From NCBI RefSeq assembly GCF_949987535.1, contig NC_080074.1, positions 26,371,268 through 26,435,267 on the forward strand: DNA of 64,000 nucleotides. The letters are read 5' to 3'. This stretch comes from Balaenoptera acutorostrata. Taxonomy: Eukaryota; Chordata; Mammalia; Artiodactyla; Balaenopteridae. The notes beneath the pieces were generated by a model. It did not search any database. It was not told where the DNA came from and was given only the letters and a program-made list of their open reading frames with translations. Each line of letters begins with the position of its first letter. Within the stretch, counting starts at the first letter, position 1. The translations under genes and the position numbers were made by a program. Positions 40,141-54,971 of this stretch are shown one piece after another.

Positions 40141-40589
40141 ACTCCTAAAAGAGTATGTGGAACCAGAAATGTTGTAGCCATTTTTAGAAAAGGATGTATC
40201 TCGGCAGCCTCACTAGAAGCCCAGTAGAGACAAAGGCTTATCTTGACAAGATTTGCTGGTTTGTATGCCTTTTGTCTAATGGGGTTGCTTTATAAATTGA
40301 TACATAAGAAACTGCAAGAAGTTAAAACAATTGTGTCATCTTGGGCTAAAAGATACAGAACAGTGCAAAGTATAAAGGCTTTTGGACCTTCAAACTTCTA
40401 TGGGCAGGAAGAAAGCTGAAAAAACTACTCAGCTACAGACATGGGCTCCAATTTGCGAGAAATGAAGGGTAATTTCCACGTGGCTTTTGGGGCAAGTGTT
40501 GATAATAGAGAGCCAGTGGAAGCCAGAGAGGCAGAGCTGAGTTTAAATTCTAGCTGTGTCATTTTGTAGCCATATGATTTCGTCATATT

Positions 40590-40930
40590 CATAATAAAAT
40601 ACCATAAACTGGGTGGCTCATAAACAACAGACATTTGTTTCCTCACATTTCTGGAGGCTGGAAGTTCAAGATCAGGGAGCCAACATGGTCAGTGAGGTTC
40701 TTGTAAAGGCCAGCTTGCATGTTGCAGACTGCTGACTTCCTGCGGTGTCCTCCCGTGGTGGAAAGGGCTAAGGATCTCTCTGGAGCCTCTTTTAAAAGGC
40801 ACTACTGCCATTCATGAGGGTCCGCCCTTATGACTTAAGTATCTCTCAAAGGCCCCATCTACTAATACCATCACCTTTGGGGGTTAGGATTTCAGCATGA
40901 ACTTTGGGGAGACACATCCAGACCACAGCA
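40590..40930 (-). mobile_element. Endogenous retroviral LTR fragment (ERVL-MaLR type), non-coding
   Basis: Antisense LTR text: 'TACCATAAACTGGGTGGCTC', 'TTCTGGAGGCTGGAAGTTCA', 'AAAGGCCCCATCTACTAATA', 'TTTGGGGAGACACATCCAGA'. Solo LTR remnant with no viral reading frame. Confidence 0.75.
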
Positions 40931-41165
40931 CTCAGAAACCAAGCAGCATTGCTTCCATATAATTTTATTTATTGAGGCAGACACAAAGGCCTCCCAAATT
41001 CAGGGGGAAATAAACTATTCCTCTTGATGGGGAATGGCAAAATTCTGGAAGAGTATAGGGAACCAGAATTTTTTTGCAGCCATTTTTTAAGAAAATCTGT
41101 TACAGATAGTATTATATTTCTTAAGCTTGGTTGTACATTCTTAAGATTAAATAGACTTAGACTTT

Positions 41166-41521
41166 TTTTTTTTTAAATAAATGTATTTATATATTTATTT
41201 TTGGCTGCGTTGGGTCTTCATTGCTGTGCGCAGGCTTTCTCTGGTTGAAGTGAGCAGGGGCTACTCTTCATTGCGGTGTGCGGGCTTCTCATTGTGGTGG
41301 CTTCTCGTTGCGGAGCATGGGCTCTAGGCGCACAGTCTTCAGTAGTTGTGGCTCGCAGGCTCCTTAGTTATGGCTCGCGGGATCTAGAGCGCAGGCCCAG
41401 TAGTTGTGGCGCACGGGCTTAGTTGCTCCATGGCATGTGGGATCTTCCCGGACCAGGGCTCGAACCTGTGTCCACTGCACTGGCAGGCGGATTCTTAACC
41501 ACTGCACCACCAGGGAAGCCC
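41166..41521 (-). mobile_element. CHR SINE
   Basis: Full-length reverse copy. Perfect 14-bp duplication TAGACTTAGACTTT at 41152-41165 and 41522-41535. Confidence 0.95.
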
Positions 41522-41736
41522 TAGACTTAGACTTTAGTATGTATTATTCACAATATTTGATAAAAAATAAATAAGCCTTGTTTAAAACAATTAGGTAATT
41601 TTAGACCCTCAGATCTCCAAAATTCCCTGTATCCAGGGGAGAGAAGTAAGTTCTTGAGAAGTTGTAAGCATAAACTGGCCCTTACATGGATACATACCAA
41701 AAAATTCAGTAAACTATATTGGAGAATGGGACAGAA

Positions 41737-41761
41737 GTGTGTGTGTGTGTGTGTGTGTGTT
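41737..41761 (+). repeat. (GT)n microsatellite
   Basis: Uninterrupted GT dinucleotide run of about 12 units. Likely length-polymorphic. Confidence 0.95.
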
Positions 41762-41839
41762 GCAAAAAAGCTAAATCCTTGTCTTCTGTGTTGGGAAGTC
41801 AGATAATGCCAAAAATCTGAAAAATCTAGAAATAATATA

Positions 41840-43790
41840 AGCATGTAATTTTTAGATATGGTAGTGAATATAAGATAAGCAGCTAAAGAGTTGAAACAAT
41901 TCCCAGCTGTTTTAGGGAGTTGGAAATTGGGTCCAGAGGCAGACCTTTATGAGTCTTTGAACCAAGTACATGTGTTCAATGGACTAAATTTAAAAGAAGA
42001 AAAATAAATGGATGAGCTAAACAGCAGATTAGATTGCTGAAGATAGAATAAAGATTTCTGGCAATATTTTTGTTCACATGAGCAAGGCAATATTATCTGA
42101 ATGGATTCTGCATATCTCTTTGGCTTTTTTTTTTTTGGCTTTGTAATAATATTAAGTTAATGACAAAAATCAGAACAGGATGTTACAAAAAAGGAGCAAT
42201 CAGAAATCAAGAAAGAGTCCTTGAAATCAAAAATATTAGCATTGAACTGGGGAAAAAAGTCTGTATCAAAACTCAATATACTGTACCCAAATAAGAAACG
42301 AATTAGTGAACTGGTACATAAAGGTGAAAAAGTGGCTCAGAATGTAAACCATAAAGGTGGAAATGGAAAATATGCAAGTAAAGTTAAGAGATACGACAGA
42401 TCAATCCAGAAGGGCCAGTGTTTACCTTATATCCAGATTCTGAAAAAAGAAGAAACAGAAAATGGAGTGGGAAAATTATTGAAAGAACAATTTCTATAAC
42501 TAAGAATGACCCATCTCCATAAAGACAGTGTTGAATTCCAACAAGGAGCAACCAAAAAAAGCCCAAGATAAATCCTCATGAAATTTCAGAACTTTAAAGA
42601 GAAAGAGAAATATCTGAAAAAAACATCTCTTGCAAAGGAATAAGTATCAGATTGGCAGGAAGATTCTTATCAACTATATTAGATATTAGAGGTCAATGTA
42701 CCAATGCTTCCTAAGTTATATGGAAAAATCATTTTGAACTTAGAACTCTATGTCTAGGTAATCAAGAGGGAAATTTTATTTCCAAAATGCATTTTTCGGG
42801 AAAAGAATGCCTCAATAATGTACTCCACCAAAACAAATAAAATAAAAACAAGCAAGCAAACAAATGACGGCATTCTAAGAAAGAAAAGTATGTAGGATCA
42901 AAGATGTAGTAAGATTCATTCACCTAGAAGCACAGGATAGGAAATCAAAATAATCTGTGAAAACTTTATTCAAGAAGGCATATGCCTCTTCTGTTATTAA
43001 GTAATTTATCAAACTAACATTTATTGAGAACTTATGATATACTAGCACTGGGTTAAGTATTTTTTGTGCCTTCTCTTTTTTAATCCTCACAAAGTCCCTT
43101 GAGGTAGGTAATATTATTAGCCCTGTGTTACAAATGAGTAAACTGAGGTTTATAGATGCTAAGCAACTTGCCCAATATAGCTAGCTAGGAAGTGATAGAG
43201 CTGAGGTTTGAACAAGCAAAAAACCCTAGGGAAGGTCTCCCTAGAGAAATGGCTGGTTGTAGGTCTAGGGCAGGAAACATACTTTCAAGGTAAGTATAGA
43301 GACATCTTCTCACACCAGAAGGAAGAAAGCTAACAAAAATCACTGGGTTGTGTCTCAAGGACTCAAGCATCAATCTGAAGAAGTTTCTACTTGGCAGAGA
43401 TAAGATAACTTGGTAATTAATTAGAATAGTAGCTGTAATAGATTGAAACATAAAGAACATATTTAAATCCATGAATTCATAATGATACTTTAAAAGTGCT
43501 AAGGACATGGTAAACACAAAATACCTATAGAAGATACATACAAAAAAATGAGAAAGTAATCAAAGTAAGTCACTACAAAAAATAAAACACAAAGTAAGGC
43601 AGCAAGAGAGGAAAAAAGGAACAAAATAACAAGACACGCAGAAAACAATTAACAAAATGGCAATAGTAAGTCCTTCCCTATAAGTATTTACACCTCAAGA
43701 AAATAGAAGAAGAACAAACCAAACCCAAAGTTAGCAGAAGGAAGGAAGTAGTTGATTAGAGCAGAAATAAATAAAGAATAGAAAAAAAAT
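41840..43790 (+). mobile_element. Old L1/HAL1-like LINE remains
   Basis: A-rich, decayed. 'GAACTTAGAACTCTATGTCT' followed by text ending 'GAAAAGAATGCCTC' resembles the 'cross-linked' body of old L1/HAL1 elements. A MIR (43015-43212) interrupts it. Frames such as 42221-42499 are low-complexity Lys-rich by-products. Confidence 0.4.
43015..43212 (-). mobile_element. MIR SINE
   Basis: Antisense MIR: 'CATTTATTGAGAACTTATGA', 'TCCTCACAAAGTCCCTTGAG', 'TAAGCAACTTGCCCAATATA', 'AGTGATAGAGCTGAGGTTTG'. Confidence 0.8.
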
Positions 43791-43806
43791 CAGTGAAACT
43801 AAGGTT

Positions 43807-44017
43807 TTTTAAAAACATTTTTAAAATATTTATTTATTTATTTGGGCTGCACTGGATCTTAGTTGCAGCACATGGGATCTTCGTTGTGGCATGTGGACTC
43901 TTAGTTGCAGCATGTGGACTTCTTAATTGCGGCATGCATGTAGGATCTAGTTCTCTCACCACGGCCCCTGCATTGGGAGCGTGGAGTCTTACCCACTGGA
44001 CCACCAGGGAAGTCCCA
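43807..44017 (-). mobile_element. Short CHR-type SINE inside L1
   Basis: Reverse, diverged copy: 'TTATTTGGGCTGCACTGGAT' through 'GGACCACCAGGGAAGTCCC', with an internal repeated 'GCAGCATGTGGA' block. It splits the L1 ORF2 text between 'AGTGAAACTAAGG' and 'AAAGATCAACAAG'. Confidence 0.87.
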
Positions 44018-45230
44018 AGAGTTGTTTTTTTTTAAAGATCAACAAGATTAGCAAACCCTTAGCTAGACTAAGAAAAAAATAAAAGACAACAAAAATCAGC
44101 AATGAAAGGGAGACATTACAACTGATGCCACAGAAATATAAAGGATTTTAAGAGTCATTATAATGCCAACAATTACATGCCAACAAACTAGATGGATAAA
44201 TTCCTAGAAACACAACCTACCAAAACTGAATCTTGAAGAAATAAAAAATATGAATGGACCTATAACTATCAAGGACATTTGATAAGTAATCAAAAATCTC
44301 CCAATAAAGAAAAGCCCAGATGGCTTCAAACAAAGCTAGAGGCCTCACATTTCCCAATTTCAAATTTTATTACAGGGCTGCAGTAATCAAAAGAGTATGG
44401 TGACCAATGCAACAGAATAGAGAACTCCAAAAGTAAACTCTCAAGTATATGGTCAAATGATCCTAAACAAGGATGCCAAGGATACCCTATGGGTAAAGGA
44501 TAGTTCTTCAGCAAATTGTGTTGGGAAAACTGGATATCCACAAGCAAAGGAATGAAGTTGAACCCTTACATCAAATATAAAAATCACTCAAAATCAATTA
44601 AAAACCTATACACATAAGACAGAAAACTATAAAACTCCTAGAAGAAAACTTATGGGAAAAGCTTCATGACATTGGATTTGGCAATAATTTCATGGGTATG
44701 ACACCAAAAGCAGAGGCAACAAAAGCAAAAATAGACAAATATGGGACTATATCAAACTTAGAAACTTCTGCACAGCAAAGTACAACAGTGAGAAGGCAAC
44801 CTACAGAATGGGAGAAAATATTTGCAAACCATGTATCTGATAAGGGGTTAATATCCACAATATATAAGAAATCCTACAAGTCACCACCACCACCAAGAAC
44901 AACAACAAAAATTTTTTTAAGGAGCAAAGGATTTCAATTAACATTGCTCCAAAGAAGAAATACAAATGGCCTCAAGCATAGAAGAAGATACTCAACATCA
45001 TTCATCATCAGGGAAATGCAAATCAAAGCCACAGTAAGATATCAGCTTATACCCATTAGGATGGCCACTATCAATAAAAAAACAGAAAATAACAAGTGTT
45101 GGTGAAGACGTGGAAAAATTGGAACTCTTCTGCATTGTTGGTAGAAATGTAACATGGTGCAGCCGTTATGGAAAACTGTGGAGCTTCCTCAAAAAAAAAA
45201 AAAAGAATTACTATATGATCCAGCATATGT

Positions 45231-45281
45231 GATATGTGTGTATATATGTGTACACACGCACACACATACACACACACACAC
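45231..45281. repeat. TG/CA-rich simple repeat
   Basis: Alternating TGTGTATATATGTG then CACACGCACACACATACACA. A simple-repeat expansion within the L1 copy. Confidence 0.85.
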
Positions 45282-45837
45282 TTCTGGGTATATATCCCAG
45301 GGAATTGAAAACAGGATCTAGAAGAGATATTTGCACTCCCATGTTCATTGCAGCCTTATTTGCAATAGCCAAGAGGTAGAAGCAACCAAAAACACCCATC
45401 AAAAGATGAATGGATAAAGAAATGTGATATGTACACACAGTGGAATATTATTCAGCCTTAAAAAAGGAAATCCTGTCACATGCTACAACGTGGATGAAAC
45501 TTAAGCCAGTTGCAAAAAGACAAGTCCTACATGATTCCATTTATAGGAGGTATCAAACACTTAGAAAGTAGAATGGTGGTTGCTGGGGGTTGAGGGTAGA
45601 GAGGAAGGGGGAGTATTGTTCTATGGGCACAGAGTTTCAGTTTTGCAAGATGAAAAATTTCTAGAGATCTGTTGCACAACAATGTGTACATAGTTAACAC
45701 TACTGTATTGTATACTTAAAGACAATCAAGGAGGTAAATTTTATGTTCTGTGTTTTTTGCCACACACACACACCCCCCTCAAAGATGCTAGGAAACCAAA
45801 TTGTAATTTTGAAAACTGTTAAATAAGGGAGAGAATC

Positions 45838-46830
45838 ATGCATCTTTCCTGCCTTTCCTGTATGAACTGTATTTCAGGAACCAAACAGTTGAGGGGTTTT
45901 CTCTTTATAGATTTGTGGCTAATAAAGAAAGAAGGAATGAAATTATTTAGGCAATGCTCAGCAGTGGCTGCTACAATCACAGAAAATGAAACAAGCAGAC
46001 ACCCTGTGTACTCCTTAATAGGATATCATCACCTATGAAAATGTACTTAACAACTAAAAAAAGAACCCAGGGCTTCCCTGGTGGTGCAGTGGTTAAGAAT
46101 CCGCCTGCCAATGCAGGGCACACAGGTTCGAGCCCTGGTCCGGGAAGATCCCACATGCCTGGAGCAACTAAGCCCATGAGCCACAACTACTGAGCCTGCG
46201 CTCTACAGCCTGCGAGCCACAACTACTGAAGCCCGTGAGCCACAAGTACTGAAGCCCGCGAGCCCCAACTACTGAAGCCCGCGTGCCTAGAGCCCGTGTT
46301 CCGCAACAAGAGAAGCCACTGCAATGAAAAGCCCACACGCTGCAAAGAAGAGTAGCCCCTGCTCACCGCAACTAGAGAAAGCCTGCACGCAGCAACGAAG
46401 ACCCAACGCAGCCAAAAATAATAAATAAATAAAATAAATAAATGTATATTAAAAAAAAGAACCCAAATTTTGTCAAGCACCTAGGTTTAATTACTAACAT
46501 AGGGAAATACAGGGGATAGAGGAACACAGGGACACAATCAACAAAATCCAGACAGTGGAAACTCTACAGGAGAAATTACCAGTTTCTTTGTCAAATAAAT
46601 TGGAAGGACAAAAAAAGGGGGTGGAAAATAAGGGAATCCTGTAGATTAAGAGAAATTTAAAAGAAAATCAACATATGGACCTTACTTGGACAAACTAAAA
46701 AAATTATGAAACGATTGGGGAAATTTGAACCCTCCTCAGAGGATATTTTATACTAAGCAATTATTAACTTTTTGAGGTGAGATAATGGTAATATGTTTAT
46801 GTTTTTAAAACAGTTCTTCAATATATATTG
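45838..46830 (+). mobile_element. Old LINE fragment split by a CHR SINE
   Basis: Left part 45838-46069 ('CTGCCTTTCCTGTATGAACT') and right part 46466-46830 ('TTTTTGAGGTGAGATAATGG', 'TAATATGTTTATGTTTTTAA') flank the SINE. The right part resembles the ends of old L1-type elements. The family is uncertain. Confidence 0.45.
46070..46451 (+). mobile_element. CHR SINE
   Basis: Full-length + copy: 'GGGCTTCCCTGGTGGTGCAG', B box 'GGTTCGAGCCC', three 'ACTGAAGCCCG' repeats, TAAA-rich tail. Perfect 14-bp duplication AAAAAAAGAACCCA at 46056-46069 and 46452-46465. Confidence 0.95.
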
Positions 46831-47854
46831 GAATAATTCAGATAGAATTTTTTTAAAACAGGAAAACAAAAAAGCCACAGTTCAACATAAAATAAATTCC
46901 AATGGGACATTGGATTTTGAGCAATTGATAGAATCTAAGAAAAGAAAATGTGATCCTAATATTTGGAGGTTTCTCTTTTGGGGTTGAAGATTTAGTAGCA
47001 TAAAATTACATCTCTTCTCTGGGTCCAGTCTTATTTCTTGGTCCTCTCAAGAAATAATGTTGTGTTTCAATTTATAAAACTCTTTAGACAATTATGAAAA
47101 CTTGCAGTTATGGATTAGAATATAAATCTTATAAATCTTGACCTTTTTAAAGAAATGATATGGTAGACTAGAGTCTGGAAGAGCAAAGGATGGGATGAGG
47201 TGAAGGAAGTGACCATGTGCTAAGTTTCTCATCTCAAATAGTTGGGAATCAGAGACTTCCAAACTGATGGATCAAGAAATATAGGTTTTAAAGCATATTT
47301 AAAGTCATAAAGTTAGCTGCTAGAAAATTAGAAATAATAGCGTTCATTTCATTCCCTTTATTGTTTAAAATTTTTAAATATCATGCATGGATTATTTTTC
47401 TAATACACTTTAAATATCAAAATTTTTAATTTTAAACTTGCAACTAAATCATTAAATACTTGAGAGTAGATAGTTAATCTTGTACTTTTCTATTCCTCCT
47501 CCTCCTCAGTCGCCTACCACAACGCTGATGTCGAATGTGCCTACTTCCGAATGTGCAGTATCATTTCGTGCTTAATGTTGAATTCCTTAATGGTATCTCG
47601 TTTCTAAAGAATCTTGGCTCTAGAAAGGATTTTTGGAGTAGTCAGGCAATCACTTTAGATAAGAAAACTGAGGTCCCCAAAGGAGGAACCTTCACCTGGG
47701 AAAGCCTAGTTTAGGTGAGCTTTCCACTACATGTCCAGCCTTCTAAATGCAATCTCTGAAAACTTTGCTTCGGAGGGAAACCAACCAACTGCACCTTTTC
47801 TGGAAAGCGGGAAGAGGCCTGACGGGGGAGCTCCAGACCCGCGCGCTCCAGACC

Positions 47855-47866
47855 CGCGCATGCGCA
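47855..47866. promoter_or_regulatory. NRF-1 binding motif, perfect palindrome
   Basis: CGCGCATGCGCA matches the NRF-1 consensus YGCGCAYGCGCR at every position, 125 bp upstream of the NDUFA12 ATG. NRF-1 controls many nuclear genes for the respiratory chain (established), which fits a complex I subunit. Confidence 0.8.
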
Positions 47867-47883
47867 AAACCACCTCCGCGTGC

Positions 47884-47895
47884 CGCGCGTGCGTG
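47884..47895. promoter_or_regulatory. Degenerate NRF-1-like motif
   Basis: CGCGCGTGCGTG, about 18 bp after the perfect NRF-1 site, resembles it with mismatches. Function is speculative. Confidence 0.35.
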
Positions 47896-47970
47896 GGAAC
47901 CTTCTGTGGTCGGCGCCCTGCAGCTGAGTGGCAGCTTTCCCCCGGTGGGTTTTCCGCAGTGCGCCGGAGA

Positions 47971-47979
47971 GGCGGGGCC
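47971..47979 (+). promoter_or_regulatory. GC box (Sp1-type)
   Basis: GGCGGGGCC, 12 bp before the start codon, so it may lie within the 5' UTR or at the transcription start. Confidence 0.5.
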
Positions 47980-47990
47980 TGCGGGACAAG

Positions 47991-51501
<3,511 letters not shown>

Positions 51502-51611
51502 TGAGCTACATCAACATTTTATTTTATTTCACTTGGCAATATTTGTTTCATTACACAAATATTTGTTGTATATCTATTCTTAAGTTAATCAGTGTTGTTC
51601 TGAAAGCATCT

Positions 51612-51960
51612 GTCCCAATTGCAATGGCTGCATCACTAGTTACCCTAAAACTTAGTACCTTAAAACAACAATAAGTATTTATTTCGTAGTTTTTGTGGGT
51701 CAGGAATTCAGACAAGCCACATCAGGGATGGCTTATCTCTGCTCCAGGATGTCTGAGGCTTCAAGTGGAAGACTCAAAGGCTGGATAGTAGAATCATCTT
51801 GTTACTGAATTACGTCCTATGGACCCTGATTGAGATGGACACAGCACAAACTTTACTCAGTGGCCAAAGAATGGAGAAGTGGGAACTATGTTCACAGATC
51901 AACTTCTCGCCTAGGTGGCAAGAGGGATTTAATTTTGTAGAGTAAAGACAAAGGGAGGAG
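51612..51960 (+). mobile_element. Ancient repeat, LTR/MaLR-like (copy 2)
   Basis: 'AGTACCTTAAAACAACAATA' and 'TTTTGTGGGTCAGGAATTCA' share text with 39845-40140 and 57200-57470. Tentative family. Confidence 0.4.
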
Positions 51961-52257
51961 GAGTGAGGCTAGGGATGGGGAGGCTTATGCGTTAGTCTAC
52001 CGGGAAGGGCAGGGCTCCCCCCACCCTCAGGGTGTGGGGTGCCACTCCCTTTTGATCCTTTTTTGGTCTTTAATGTCTGGTCATGTCTGCCAGTAGGTGT
52101 GTCATATAATATGCTAATGTAGAAAAAATCAATGTATAATCAGACTCTGGGTCTGTTGGAGGTCAGATTCATTGGCTGGTCCCATCTGGTTCCATCTGGG
52201 TTTTTGTTTGTAGCTTCCTTTCTTATCTCTGGACCCTTTAACTGAAGGATTTATATT

Positions 52258-52355
52258 CACTCCTGCTAGAGGCAGGGGTGAGGTGGAGGGGGTGGCAGGT
52301 TTTGAGCAAGGACACTCCTGCCAGAGGTGGGGGTTGGAGGGTTTGAGCAAAGACC
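52258..52355 (+). repeat. Imperfect tandem duplication, G-rich
   Basis: Two adjacent units share 'CTCCTGCYAGAGGYRGGGGT' and 'TTTTGAGCAARGAC'. The first, about 52260-52312, is longer than the second, about 52313-52355. It sits in a 51960-52640 block of higher G+C that I cannot assign to a family. Confidence 0.6.
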
Positions 52356-53442
52356 TGCAGCAGCTCTGGCAACAGTCTGAAGGTGTGTTCACTCAGTGTC
52401 TGGCAATTGATGGTGGCTGTTTAGCTGGGGGCATGGCTGGGGTGTTGGATTGGAACACCCTCAGGTAGCCTGAGCCTGCTCAGGCAAATGCTCTGAGACA
52501 GAGTGCCAGGCAGAAGTCATGTGGCCTTATCTGACTTAGTCTTGGAAATCATCCAGTATTGAGTCCGCATTCCCTTGGTCAAGGCAATTAGAAAACTCCC
52601 CCCATGTTCAACCAGAGAGGTTACAGACTATCTCTTGATGGAGGGGTGTCACCAATCATATTATATGTTGGAATATATAATAGTGTGGCTGTCTTTGAGG
52701 GAAAACAGTGTGCTGTAGTATCACCTGGCCATAGTGAAGAGAAAGGCTAAAAGAACTCTGGCTCTGATCTTATTTGGCAGTTTGACTTAAAGCATTAATT
52801 CCTTAACCTCTCTGGAGCTTGGATTTCTCATCTGTAAATTGAGAGCCCCCAAATTCCTTAGGTCTCTAAAAACTGTGATTTTTAATATGCCTATTTTGAA
52901 ATGAAATTTTAAATGCTCTTACTTGAATTACCAAATTTTTAATAAACTATTTCAAAGCAAGTATTTATATCTATTTCATAGGTTGTTGGTTGATACACAT
53001 TTAAACTCTAGAGAGCCTTTCTAGTTGGTCTAGAAAATTTCACAAAAAAAACCTAAAAATAAGTGTCAGGTTAGCTGTGATATTTTATTTTGGTTGAACT
53101 TGATCATCAGAAATAGTTCTGTGCTCTATTGAGTAGAAACTAGGATAATCTCAGAGTACTCACTTTCATTCTAAAGGCTCAAGTAGAAATCCAGGCATGT
53201 AACATAAGTGAGGGAAGTACAGATGTGAGACAGTTGGGGGTATTGGGGACTGTATTGAACTGAAAAGCACATACTCCATCAAAGAGGGCAGCAGCCCTGT
53301 TCACTCTCTCCAGTTCCATCAGGTAAGAATTCAGCCAAGGGTTTCTAGATATGATTTTTCAAGAGAAAGTGGAAATCTGTATTTCTTTGTGAGACTTCTT
53401 GGTTTTAAATGTTTATTTTAAAGATATTTGTCAGTTTAAATA

Positions 53443-54000
53443 CGGCACTGTCCAATAGCACTTTCTGTGATGATGGAAATGTTCTATATCTGTGCTGTCC
53501 AATAGGGTAGCCACCAGCCCCACGTGGCCCAGAGCACTTTGAAATGTGGGTAATGCAACTAAGGAAGTGAATTTATTTTATTTAAATTGAATAGGCTGGG
53601 CTTCCCTGGTGGCTCAGTGGTTAAGAATCCACCTGCCAATGCAGGGGACACGGGTTCAAGCCCTGGTCCGGGAAGATCCCACATGCTGCGGAGCAGCTAA
53701 GCCCATGCGCCACAGCTACTGAGCCTGTGCTCTGGAGCCCCCAAGCCACAACTACTTAGCCCGCGTGCCACAACTACTGAAACCCGCGCGCCTAGAGCCT
53801 GTGCTCTGCAATAAGAGAAGCCTCCGCAATGAGAAGCCCGCGCACCGCAACGAGAAGAGTAGCCCCCACTCGCTGCAACTAGGGAAAGCCCGCGTGCAGC
53901 AACGAAGACCCAACGCAGCCAAAAATAAATAAATAAATAAATTAAATCTGTAAAAAATTAAATTAAAAGGATAAATTGAATAGGCTACTTGATTGGACAG
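53443..54000 (+). mobile_element. MER5A DNA transposon, split by a CHR SINE
   Basis: Left part 53443-53597 ('CGGCACTGTCCAATAGCACT', 'TCTATATCTGTGCTGTCC', 'ACTTTGAAATGTGGGTAATG') and right end 53972-54000 ('GGCTACTTGATTGGACAG') are the two halves of a hAT-Charlie MER5A. The SINE 53598-53971 entered its A/T-rich centre. Confidence 0.85.
53598..53971 (+). mobile_element. CHR SINE within MER5A
   Basis: Full-length + copy: 'GGGCTTCCCTGGTGGCTCAG', B box 'GGTTCAAGCCC', TAAA-rich tail. Perfect 15-bp duplication TAAATTGAATAGGCT at 53583-53597 and 53972-53986. Confidence 0.95.
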
Positions 54001-54971
54001 AATAATTTTTTAAAATAATATGTGAGCTAAGCAAAATATGTTTGTAAGATTTCACCTACCTCTGGTCCACTACTTGGACTAATTAGAAGCATTTACTCAT
54101 GTCGGTGATGTAGTTTGAAGACCACAATATTGGATTCTGTCTTTAATAAAACTCATTGGCTCTTAAGATGAGAAAGCAGCACTGATGTTACATTTGAGGC
54201 TGGATTTTTGTGCTCTTTTTAATGGGAAATAATAACCTGTGGTCTGTTAAAATCTGAGGAGCTGTCTGCCTTCTCGAAGGGGCATTCTGTATATACGTTG
54301 GCACTGTTTGAGACCAAGATCTCAAAGTGGAGTGTTGGCTTTAGGAGGCGAGGTATCCTGCTAGTTTTCATTTGTTTGGTTGTTTTGGGGGAGGGGTTGG
54401 TCCTAAGAGTGTGTGGAAGGCCTGTGGGCTGTCGTGTTCAGGTTGATGGCCATCTCCTTCAAAGCACCTATCTAGATTGGGGACTGGGGGAGGGAAAATT
54501 ATGTGGGCTGAAACACATTTTAAATTATTAAATAGTTAAAAATCTGAAATGATAAAAGTACTATGCAGCCAAGCAAGTCCTTTTATATATAAGATCTGAA
54601 ATCACATAAAAAAAAGAAGCTGAAAGCTGTTGAAGATAACATCACCTGCTGGGGTGATGCCTGAGGGCAGTTGAGGATACAAAGCTGAGTTTCTTTGTGG
54701 AGTGGAGCCTCCTAAGGTCTGAGTACCTTTGATGACCCTTGCTTGTAAGGGAAGCTTAAAGGCTTGTGATGAGTCTTTGTAGGGAGAAGTGGTTCGGATA
54801 AGCTCAGCTGTTTGTTTCTCAGAACCCCCTTTGCTGAGTGAGTGCAATACATTGTAGAATTCTAACCTTACCTTTGATTTGATCCATGAATACATTTGAA
54901 GTTGGGTTGATTTATCTTTTATCAGAGAGCCAGGTATTATCTTACATATAGAGTAATGAATTACAAATACA

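Larger units (their letters stand above)
43700..45775 (+). mobile_element. Degenerate L1: ORF2 3' part and 3' UTR
   Basis: Follows L1 ORF2 in order: 'AGATCAACAAGATTAGCAAA' (44036), 'GCCAACAAACTAGATGGATA', 'AGGCCTCACATTTCCCAATT', 'AACTTCTGCACAGCAAAGTA', 'AATGCAAATCAAAGCCACAG', 'TTGCAGCCTTATTTGCAATA', then 3' UTR text. The frame is broken by stops and indels, so the protein is dead. The longest open piece, 44692-45105, is a reverse-transcriptase/C-terminal region remnant. A short SINE lies inside at 43807-44017. Confidence 0.88.
36101..47770. other. Intergenic region between NR2C1 and NDUFA12
   Basis: Contains no gene I can support. It is mainly decayed LINE sequence (37560-39840, 41840-43790, 43700-45775, 45838-46830), an LTR fragment, DNA transposon relics and CHR SINEs. 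36100-37400, 40140-40590 and 46830-47770 have no recognised element. All open frames here are under 140 codons, lack domains and mostly lie in repeats. Confidence 0.7.

Noticed and set aside
40590..40930. Possible endogenous retrovirus gene content near the LTR fragment
   Set aside because: Only LTR-type text is visible; no gag, pol or env reading frame flanks it.
44692..45105. 137-codon frame (MGMTPKAEATKAK...)
   Set aside because: A remnant of L1 ORF2 within a disabled L1 copy.
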